A DNA stretch of 64,000 bases, taken from positions 62,001 to 126,000 of the forward strand of contig NZ_JAFCKS010000004.1 of NCBI RefSeq assembly GCF_018129995.1. The letters are read 5' to 3'. A program made the position numbers and the translations under genes. Origin of the DNA: Bradyrhizobium sp. SZCCT0153. Its GTDB lineage: Bacteria > Pseudomonadota > Alphaproteobacteria > Rhizobiales > Xanthobacteraceae. The notes below the pieces were generated by a model, which was not told the DNA's origin, searched no databases, and saw only the letters and a program-made list of their open reading frames with translations. This document shows positions 24,325 to 29,949 of the stretch, piece by piece (within the stretch, counting starts at the first letter, position 1; the number at the start of each line of letters is the position of its first letter).

Positions 24325-24690
24325 CTACCTCGCAGCCTTGTGCCCCAGGAGACGCTTGAGCCCGTCCAGCACGTGTGCGGCTGTCACGATCAGCGGATTG
24401 CCCTGGTTCTGGACGTCGAGCTCGAAGGTCTCGGCGGGAAATACCAGCGCGCATCGTGCCGGTCCGCTCTGCCGGTTGGCGAAATCCACCGCCGAGCTCT
24501 TGAACAGGAAGACGCCGCCCGTGCATCCGTTCGCCTCGCGCGCGACCCAGAGGCCGGCGCCGTTGCGCCCGATGAAGAAGGCGGGGATGGCGGCACTGAC
24601 GACATCCGGGTCGAGCGGCCCAAGCGTCGCCGCCTGCGCGTGCCGGGTCTCCGGCCGGCGGCGGGAAGCCTGGAGGGCGATCGCAGCCAT
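24325..24690 (-). CDS. 'FIGRN' domain protein, 121 aa (operon A, gene 2)
   Basis: 121 residues from ATG 24690, which has GAGGAGG 6 bases upstream; an earlier ATG at 24720 is possible. The middle reads FFIGRNGAGLWVARE, then GCTGGVFLFKSSAVDFAN and FPAETFELDV. The same pattern (FIGRN-x2-G-x-WVA-x-E, GG-x-F, A-x2-(F/Y)A, P-x3-ELD) is found in the 84-residue protein at 26411-26665, so the two are paralogues. No membrane helix or signal is visible. I do not recognise a described family. It sits in a leftward operon with three small membrane proteins. Confidence 0.65.
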   Translation of the reverse strand: MAAIALQASRRRPETRHAQAATLGPLDPDVVSAAIPAFFIGRNGAGLWVAREANGCTGGVFLFKSSAVDFANRQSGPARCALVFPAETFELDVQNQGNPLIVTAAHVLDGLKRLLGHKAAR

Positions 24691-24738
24691 GGCGGCCTCC
24701 TCACACATCTGCAAGGTCATGATCGTCTCCCATGCTCG

Positions 24739-24930
24739 TCAGGCGTGGAGGTGCCAGACATAGATCGCGGTCTTCAGCGCGATCAGCGCGGTGAGCACGC
24801 TGCCCATCGAGAGCACGGCCAGCGCACTCAGCGCGATGCGCTTGAGCCGGGCCTTGCGTGCATCCGATATCAGCGCGGGGCGTTCCGCCCAGCCAAGGGG
24901 GCGTTCAACGCCATGTGTCAGCATCGACAT
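24739..24930 (-). CDS. small membrane protein, 63 aa (operon A, gene 1)
   Basis: 63 residues: a basic N-terminal half (DARKARLKR) and one hydrophobic helix (IALSALAVLSMGSVLTALIA) before a short tail KTAIYVWHLHA. The positive-inside rule would place the N-terminus in the cytoplasm. It is the first gene of the leftward operon controlled from motif S1, whose CTCG end lies 82 bases upstream of the start. Function unknown. Confidence 0.6.
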   Translation of the reverse strand: MSMLTHGVERPLGWAERPALISDARKARLKRIALSALAVLSMGSVLTALIALKTAIYVWHLHA

Positions 24931-25011
24931 TCTGGTATTCCTTCGAAAGCCTGACGGCGGTCGAAGCCGCCGCCATCAGTCTCGAATGATGGCCATCGGC
25001 GCGTAGGATTG

Positions 25012-25050
25012 CGAGATGAGCGCCGGGCTCGCTGCATAGGAATCTCATAA
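25012..25050 (-). promoter_or_regulatory. motif S1, promoter element of operon A
   Basis: On the minus strand: TTATGA (25050-25045), 4 bases, CCTAT (25040-25036), 20 bases, CTCG (25015-25012). The same three blocks with identical spacing occur at S2, S3 and S4. The first two blocks form a direct repeat (TTATGA / CTATGC) with an 11-base period, as bound by OmpR/PhoB-type regulators. The TTATGA block contains the stop codon of the upstream 143-codon frame. Confidence 0.7.
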
Positions 25051-25476
25051 AGAAGCGGTCTGTCGTGTCGGCAGGCCCCTGAACAGATCCGGGCTCCGCT
25101 TGCGGCGAACGTTGGATGGAGCAGGGCTCGAACCCGTGATCCCGAGGGCTGCGGCAAAGGCGAGCCGCAGCCGTGATTCGTCAATTTGTTGGCAAAAATG
25201 GCCAAGAATCGCTTCGGCGTCCTCTTGCTGTCCATTGATCGCAACGCAGAGCCGCGAGCTGGATCGCCGGAAGAAGTGGAGGGAGTCATCGGTGTTGCGC
25301 CGGCCGAGACGATCGAGTTCTCCGGCCAGAGCCGCGATGTTCACTCTGTCGCAATCATCCCGCGTCACAGCAAAGCGCAGCAGCGCCAATTGCCAGGCAC
25401 GGAGCAACCGGTGATGCCCATCGGCCGGTGGGATAGAGCTCACGCAAAAATCGCCCGCACCTGGAACATCAGGCAC
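25045..25476 (-). CDS. hypothetical protein, 143 aa (operon B, gene 3)
   Basis: 143 residues from GTG 25476, overlapping the end of the DapA-like gene by 8 bases. The centre looks protein-like and helical (RLLRAWQLALLRFAVTRDD, NIAALAGELDRLG, HFFRRSSSRLC, EAILGHFCQQIDESRLRL). The C-terminal 25 residues are basic and less convincing. No family is recognised. A competing plus-strand frame at 25186-25614 is less protein-like. The stop falls inside motif S1. I consider it probable but not certain that this is a real gene. Confidence 0.45.
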   Translation of the reverse strand: MPDVPGAGDFCVSSIPPADGHHRLLRAWQLALLRFAVTRDDCDRVNIAALAGELDRLGRRNTDDSLHFFRRSSSRLCVAINGQQEDAEAILGHFCQQIDESRLRLAFAAALGITGSSPAPSNVRRKRSPDLFRGLPTRQTASL

Positions 25477-26386
25477 CGACGCCGTCGATCAGTTCCTCGT
25501 CGGCGATCGCGGCGAAGGCTCGCACCATTTCCCGCTGCGCCGCCGCGTCCAGCGGCACGATCGGCAGTCGCGTCTGTGCCGACATCAAGCCGAGCACGCC
25601 AAGTGCATGTTTGAGCGCAGCCGGGCTCTCCTTCGAGAGGCAGGCGATGAGCGGGATCAGTCGCTTGTGTAAATAGCGGGCGGATTGCAGCCGGCCCTGC
25701 CGGACCTGGGAGAAGATCGTGCGGCAGAGATCCGGAGCGATGTTGGCGACCTCGGAGATTGCGCCGTCGCCGCCGCTGGCTATGAAACTGAAGGCGGTGG
25801 GATCGTCGCCGGATAGGAAGCGAAATCCGGCCGGGAGGTGCCGGGACAGCCGCATCGGGCGGGTGATGTCACAGCTTCCATCGCGCAGGCCGACGAACTG
25901 GCGGGATTCGAGGAGACGCAGAAGCGTCTCGTCGGCAAGCGGGCGCAGCGTTCGGGACGGAACGTCGTGCAGGATCACCGGCAAGCCGATCGCACCGGCG
26001 ATCGCGCGGAAGTGCGCGAGCATTCCCTCCTGCATCGGCTTGTTGTAGGCGGGCACCACCGCCATGACGGCATCGGCGCCGGCTGCCTCTGCCCGCCGCG
26101 CAAGTTCGATGGCTTGGCCGGTGCCATTCGACATCGCGCCGGCGATGATCCGGACGCGGCCGCGGGCGACGTCGACCGCGGCGCGAATTACGAACTCCTG
26201 CTCGGCCGGCGAGAGCGTCGGTGCCTCACCGGCGGTTTCGCACACCACGAGTGCAGGAACACCGGCCGCGACCTGCCGCTCACACAGCGCGGCGAACGCC
26301 TTCAGGTCGATCGTGTCCGCCGCATCGAACGGGGTCGGCATGTCCGGGATGAAGCCGGTGAACCAGGCTGAGGGTGGAGTGAACAT
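25469..26386 (-). CDS. DapA-like aldolase-fold protein lacking the Schiff-base lysine (operon B, gene 2)
   Basis: 305 residues, the full length of the dihydrodipicolinate synthase / N-acetylneuraminate lyase family, whose members form a Schiff base on a conserved lysine. The fold is recognisable: CETAGEAPTLSPAEQ, VPAYNKPMQEGM, LHDVPSRT, and FLSGDDPTAFSFIASGGDGA. The lysine (Lys161 in E. coli DapA) is Arg168 here (GLRDGSCDI), and the tyrosine of YNVPSRT (Tyr133) is His140; the 28-residue spacing between them is exactly kept. The usual class I aldolase chemistry should therefore be lost. It may be a binding or regulatory protein, or use another mechanism. It lies 24 bases after the FIGRN-type gene in the S2 operon. 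Confidence 0.8.
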   Translation of the reverse strand: MFTPPSAWFTGFIPDMPTPFDAADTIDLKAFAALCERQVAAGVPALVVCETAGEAPTLSPAEQEFVIRAAVDVARGRVRIIAGAMSNGTGQAIELARRAEAAGADAVMAVVPAYNKPMQEGMLAHFRAIAGAIGLPVILHDVPSRTLRPLADETLLRLLESRQFVGLRDGSCDITRPMRLSRHLPAGFRFLSGDDPTAFSFIASGGDGAISEVANIAPDLCRTIFSQVRQGRLQSARYLHKRLIPLIACLSKESPAALKHALGVLGLMSAQTRLPIVPLDAAAQREMVRAFAAIADEELIDGVGA

Positions 26387-26410
26387 GGCTTTTCGCCTGT
26401 ATGCGCCGGC

Positions 26411-26665
26411 TCAGGCGGCGCGGCGTGCGCTGTTGCTGCCGGGGCTCTTGCCCATGTCGAGCTCGATCTCGCGCGGCAGCTCGACGATGGTTTCGGGGTG
26501 CTGGCCGTTTTCGAACAGCGCATATTTGATCGCCTGCGCGCGGCTGACGAACAGGCCGCCATAGAGGCCGCTCTGTTCCTGGGCGACCCATTGTCCCCCG
26601 TGGTTGCGGCCAATGAAGACGATGGTCGAAGGCGAGCTGCACGAGGGAGGTTCAACGAGTTTCAC
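26411..26665 (-). CDS. 'FIGRN' domain protein, 84 aa (operon B, gene 1)
   Basis: 84 residues from GTG 26665, which has GGAAGG 9 bases upstream; a TTG at 26725 would extend it by 20 residues. It contains VFIGRNHGGQWVAQE, GLYGGLFVSRAQAIKYAL, and LPREIELDMGK, the same pattern as the 121-residue protein at 24325-24690. The C-terminus is Ser/Ala-rich. No signal or membrane helix. It is the first gene under motif S2, whose CTCG block lies 85 bases upstream of the start. The duplicated domain in two operons with the same control element suggests a shared physiological role, unknown so far. Confidence 0.65.
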   Translation of the reverse strand: MKLVEPPSCSSPSTIVFIGRNHGGQWVAQEQSGLYGGLFVSRAQAIKYALFENGQHPETIVELPREIELDMGKSPGSNSARRAA

Positions 26666-26749
26666 GGATGTAGTCCTTCCGATTGATGCGGGCGGCGGGG
26701 ACATGTCCCGCAACCGTTCGATCAATATCTTTTCAGGTGGGTATGATTT

Positions 26750-26788
26750 CGAGAGCGTTCGGAAGGTGATCTCATAGGAAGATCATAA
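26750..26788 (-). promoter_or_regulatory. motif S2, promoter element of operon B
   Basis: On the minus strand: TTATGA (26788-26783), 4 bases, CCTAT (26778-26774), 20 bases, CTCG (26753-26750). The direct repeat is clearest here: TTATGA and CTATGA match at 5 of 6 positions with 11-base spacing. It lies in the gap between the 92-residue membrane protein gene and the 84-residue FIGRN gene. Confidence 0.7.
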
Positions 26789-26798
26789 AGTCTGGCGT

Positions 26799-27077
26799 TC
26801 AGGTCAGCTCGTTGACGACGTGAACCAGCGCGAACAGCGCACCGAACGCCGCGCACTCGTCCCAATGATTGAGGGCGCCACCGAACAGCGGCTCGCGTCG
26901 CAAGAGGGCGACGGCGGCGCACAGAATGATCGACATCCAGAGCAGCGCGGCGAGGCTCCGCCCGAAGCTTATGCTGCCGAAGGCGGCAAAGGCGGCGAGG
27001 AGTACGACGCGGACGGCAAAGCGCGCGATCGCGCGTGTCGGGCTCAGGACCCGCGATATGTCCGAAGACTGCGGCAA
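26799..27077 (-). CDS. small multi-span membrane protein, 92 aa (operon C, gene 2)
   Basis: 92 residues, probably from TTG 27077, 21 bases after the stop of the 155-residue gene; no better start is visible. It has about three hydrophobic segments (FAVRVVLLAAFAAFGSISFG, AALLWMSIILCAAVALL, ECAAFGALFALVHVVNEL) separated by short basic or polar loops. No family is recognised. It ends 11 bases before motif S2 of the next operon. The weak start codon lowers confidence in the exact N-terminus. Confidence 0.55.
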   Translation of the reverse strand: MPQSSDISRVLSPTRAIARFAVRVVLLAAFAAFGSISFGRSLAALLWMSIILCAAVALLRREPLFGGALNHWDECAAFGALFALVHVVNELT

Positions 27078-27098
27078 GGCGCGAACCCGCCCGGCCGG

Positions 27099-27566
27099 CT
27101 AGCTGAAGTTCTCGCAGCCGACCGGCTCATAGAACGGGTCGGGGGCGGGGCGCACGATGGGAACGCTCGGCCGCGAGATTTCCACGGCCAACGCCTGTAC
27201 CTCGATGAACGCCGACAGCAGGGCCAACGCAAGGTCGGCATGCCGGGCTTCGACAGCGGCGTCGAGCCAGTCCGGCAATTCGCGCTCGCGCGAGAGCGCG
27301 CAATGCCATTCACCCTCGTCATAGGCGATGCGGCGGACCTGCCACAGCGGCAGCTCGAGCTCCAGCAGCGCCAGCGCGGCATCGGCCCAGGCCTCGGCAT
27401 CGACCAGGCGCATGATGCGCGCTGTGCGCTCACTTTGTCCAAGCGAAGGGAAGCGCCGGCAGGCGTGATCGATGATGTCCAGCAGCAGCGATCGCGTCAC
27501 TGTCGGTGCCGCGCGAAGCCGCTGGCTGATTGAAGGCGGGTCGTAGTGTCGGAGTGTGGCGGTCAT
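27099..27566 (-). CDS. hypothetical protein, 155 aa (operon C, gene 1)
   Basis: 155 residues from ATG 27566 with AGGAGG just upstream; the frame is open 108 bases further but without protein-like content. It is soluble and helical: SLLLDIIDHACRRFPSLG, SERTARIMRLVDAEAWADAA, ALLELELPLWQVRRIAYDEG, ELPDWLDAAVEARHADLALA. It contains HACRRFP and ends PFYEPVGCENFS. No named domain is recognised. It is the first gene of the leftward unit facing kdp, and its motif S3 lies back to back with the kdp motif S4. Confidence 0.7.
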   Translation of the reverse strand: MTATLRHYDPPSISQRLRAAPTVTRSLLLDIIDHACRRFPSLGQSERTARIMRLVDAEAWADAALALLELELPLWQVRRIAYDEGEWHCALSRERELPDWLDAAVEARHADLALALLSAFIEVQALAVEISRPSVPIVRPAPDPFYEPVGCENFS

Positions 27567-27637
27567 GTCAGGCCTCCTGGAATTGGCGTCGGTCAGTCGG
27601 CCGGCCTCTCCAAAATGGCGAAAATGGCATTTGAAAA

Positions 27638-27676
27638 CGAGATGGGGACGGGGCGGGAGATATAGGGATTTCATAA
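27638..27676 (-). promoter_or_regulatory. motif S3, promoter element of operon C
   Basis: On the minus strand: TTATGA (27676-27671), 4 bases, CCTAT (27666-27662), 20 bases, CTCG (27641-27638). The start of the 155-residue gene is 72 bases further on. Confidence 0.7.
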
Positions 27677-27714
27677 GTGGCGGGCCTATCCCGTTCGGCG
27701 CCGCGCCCCGGCCT

Positions 27715-27753
27715 TTATGAGATTCCTATAACGTCGCCATAGCCCTCATCTCG
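27715..27753 (+). promoter_or_regulatory. motif S4, promoter element of the kdp operon
   Basis: On the plus strand: TTATGA (27715-27720), 4 bases, CCTAT (27725-27729), 20 bases, CTCG (27750-27753). The repeat TTATGA / CTATAA has an 11-base period. This is the only copy in front of genes of known function, which makes KdpE the first candidate for the binding protein. Confidence 0.72.
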
Positions 27754-27899
27754 AAAACCTATGCCCGTGGTGGCACTTCAGCACGGTCAAAAGTCCCGAC
27801 TGGCGCCGTGGAAGCGCGTTGCATTCCATGTCCGCGCGCCCCGCCGGGTCCCAGAGAAATGGTTGCGCCGGACATAAAGACGCAACGAGGAGTATCTCC

Positions 27900-27983
27900 A
27901 TGATGGACATTCTGATGCTGGCGCTGGGCTTCGCCTTTTTCGCCCTTGCGATCGGCTACACCTACGCCTGCGAACGGCTGTGA
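27900..27983 (+). CDS. tiny membrane protein upstream of kdpF, 27 aa
   Basis: 27 residues, one hydrophobic helix (MLALGFAFFALAIGYTYA) with a CERL end. GAGGAG lies 7-12 bases before the ATG at 27900; a second ATG follows directly. It is the first of three consecutive mini-genes before kdpA. It resembles KdpF in size and character but not in sequence. A structural or regulatory subunit of the Kdp pump is a reasonable guess. Confidence 0.6.
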   Translation: MMDILMLALGFAFFALAIGYTYACERL

Positions 27984-27994
27984 GGGAGCGGACC

Positions 27995-28084
27995 ATGATC
28001 TTTGATTATGCGCTCGCCGGTGCCGTCTCGTTCGGCCTCCTGTTCTACCTCACCTACGCGCTGCTGCGGCCGGAACGGTTCTGA
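27995..28084 (+). CDS. kdpF: K+-transporting ATPase subunit KdpF
   Basis: 29 residues: a single membrane helix (YALAGAVSFGLLFYLTYALL) followed by RPERF, the classical KdpF pattern, in which the short helix stabilises the KdpABC complex in the inner membrane. The length is normal for the family. It starts 11 bases after the 27-residue gene and ends 3 bases before the third mini-gene. Confidence 0.8.
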   Translation: MIFDYALAGAVSFGLLFYLTYALLRPERF

Positions 28085-28087
28085 GCC

Positions 28088-28192
28088 GTGCTGCTCCTTG
28101 TCGAATTGCTGCTGGCGGACGCCGTGCTCGTCGCCTGCCTGCTGACGGTGTCCCTGCCGCTGTTGCGCCGGGCGCCAAGCCTGAAGGATTGA
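28088..28192 (+). CDS. tiny membrane protein between kdpF and kdpA, 34 aa
   Basis: 34 residues from GTG 28088, 3 bases after the kdpF stop: a hydrophobic helix (LLLVELLLADAVLVACLLTV) and a basic tail (RRAPSLKD). It ends 4 bases before kdpA, so the three mini-genes and kdpA are packed without space. No family name is known to me. It may be an extra KdpF-like subunit. Confidence 0.55.
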   Translation: MLLLVELLLADAVLVACLLTVSLPLLRRAPSLKD

Positions 28193-28196
28193 TTCC

Positions 28197-29900
28197 ATGA
28201 CCATGATCGGTTGGCTCCAGATCATTCTCTATTGCGCGATCATCGTCGCGCTCGCCAAGCCGCTCGGCTGGTACATGACGCGCGTGTTCGACGGCGAACG
28301 GACGTTCCTGTCGCCGGTGCTGCGGCCGATCGAGGCCGGCATCTACTGGTTCTCCGGCGTCGACGAGAAGCGCGAGCAGCACTGGCTGACCTACACGGTC
28401 TCCATGCTGCTGTTCCATGTCGGCGGCTTTCTCATCATCTATGGCGTGATGCGGTTGCAGGCCGTGCTGCCCTTCAATCCGGCAGGCCAGGGCGCGGTCG
28501 CGGAGGACCTCTCCTTCAACACGGCGATCTCCTTCATCACCAACACCAACTGGCAGAACTACGGCGGCGAGAGCACGATCTCCTATCTCGTGCAAATGCT
28601 CGGCCTGACGCACCAGAATTTCCTGTCGGCCGCAACCGGCATCGCGCTCGCGGTCGCCCTGATCCGCGGCTTCTCGCGCGCCTCGGCGCGCACCGTCGGT
28701 AATTTCTGGGTCGACGTCACCCGCACGACGCTCTACGTGCTGCTGCCGATCTGCGTCGTCTACACGCTGTTCCTGGTCTGGCAGGGCATGCCGCAGACGT
28801 TGGGCGATTATGTCGAAGCGACGACGCTCGAAGGCGCCAAGCAGACCATCGCGGTCGGCCCGGTCGCCTCGCAGGTCGCGATCAAGATGCTCGGCACCAA
28901 CGGCGGCGGTTTCTTCAATGCCAACGCCGCGCACCCTTTCGAAAACCCGACCGCGCTGTCGAATTTCGTGCAGATGCTGTCGATCTTCGCGCTCGGTGCG
29001 GCGCTCACCAATGTGTTCGGCCGCATGGTCGGCAATCAGCGCCAGGGCTGGGCAATCCTCGCCGTGATGGGCGTGCTGTTCGTCGCCGGCGTCGCCGTCA
29101 CCTATTGGGCCGAAGCCAATGGCACCTCGACCCTGCAGGCGCTCGGCCTGACCGGCGGCAACATGGAAGGCAAGGAAGTCCGCTTCGGCATCGTTGCCTC
29201 CTCGCTGTTCGCGGTGATCACGACGGCGGCCTCCTGCGGTGCGGTCAACGCCATGCATGACAGCTTCACCGCGCTCGGCGGCATGATTCCCCTGATTAAC
29301 ATCGAGCTGGGCGAAATCATCGTCGGCGGCGTCGGCGCCGGCATGTACGGCATGCTGCTGTTCGTCATCCTTGCGATCTTCGTCGCAGGCCTGATGGTCG
29401 GCCGCACGCCGGAATATGTCGGCAAGAAGATCGAGGCGCGCGAGGTCAAGATGGCGATGCTCTCCATCCTGGTGCTGCCGCTGATGATCCTGGGCTGGAC
29501 CGCGGTCGGAGTGGTCTATCCGGCGGCGGTCGCCTCGATGGCGAATGCCGGCCCGCACGGCTTCACCGAGGTGCTCTACGCCTTCACCTCGGCGACCGGC
29601 AACAACGGCTCCGCCTTCGCGGGGCTCACCGGCAACACTTTCTTTTACAACCTCACGCTCGCCAGCGCGATGTTCGTCGGCCGGTTCTTCATGATCGTTC
29701 CCGCGATGGCGATCGCGGGCTCGCTCGCCGCGAAAAAGTCCATTCCGCCGTCTGCGGGCACCCTCCCGACCACCGGCGGGCTGTTCGTCGGCCTCGTCGT
29801 CGGCGTGATCCTGATCATCGGCGGCCTGACCTTCTTCCCGGCGCTCGCGCTCGGCCCGATCGTCGAGCATCTCGCGATGAACGCCGGCCAAGTTTTCTGA
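28197..29900 (+). CDS. kdpA: K+-transporting ATPase subunit A (KdpA)
   Basis: 567 residues, the channel-like subunit of the KdpFABC pump that selects K+ at micromolar levels. The four pore loops are all visible: TNTNWQNYGGE, GTNGGGFFNANAAHPFENP, SCGAVNAMHDSFTALGG, and SATGNNGSAFAGLTGN. About ten membrane helices surround them. All selectivity-filter glycines look intact. kdpB begins 49 bases downstream. The operon order F-A-B-C-D-E is complete here, with sensor and regulator attached, so expression is probably under KdpDE. Confidence 0.97.
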   Translation: MTMIGWLQIILYCAIIVALAKPLGWYMTRVFDGERTFLSPVLRPIEAGIYWFSGVDEKREQHWLTYTVSMLLFHVGGFLIIYGVMRLQAVLPFNPAGQGAVAEDLSFNTAISFITNTNWQNYGGESTISYLVQMLGLTHQNFLSAATGIALAVALIRGFSRASARTVGNFWVDVTRTTLYVLLPICVVYTLFLVWQGMPQTLGDYVEATTLEGAKQTIAVGPVASQVAIKMLGTNGGGFFNANAAHPFENPTALSNFVQMLSIFALGAALTNVFGRMVGNQRQGWAILAVMGVLFVAGVAVTYWAEANGTSTLQALGLTGGNMEGKEVRFGIVASSLFAVITTAASCGAVNAMHDSFTALGGMIPLINIELGEIIVGGVGAGMYGMLLFVILAIFVAGLMVGRTPEYVGKKIEAREVKMAMLSILVLPLMILGWTAVGVVYPAAVASMANAGPHGFTEVLYAFTSATGNNGSAFAGLTGNTFFYNLTLASAMFVGRFFMIVPAMAIAGSLAAKKSIPPSAGTLPTTGGLFVGLVVGVILIIGGLTFFPALALGPIVEHLAMNAGQVF

Positions 29901-29949
29901 ACAGCAAGTGTTCTGATCGACAGCCTTCTGATTGTTTGGAGTGACCTCC

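Larger units (their letters stand above)
27567..27899. other. divergent control region between operon C and kdp
   Basis: 333 bases without a credible gene. It holds motif S3 facing left and S4 facing right, with the TTATGA blocks 38 bases apart. Between S4 and the first kdp-side start there is a 147-base leader with no obvious hairpin or riboswitch. Confidence 0.7.

Noticed and set aside
25186..25614. Plus-strand frame of 142 codons in the DapA-like region
   Set aside because: The second half is antisense to the DapA-like gene and Arg-rich; the minus-strand 143-codon frame is the better candidate.
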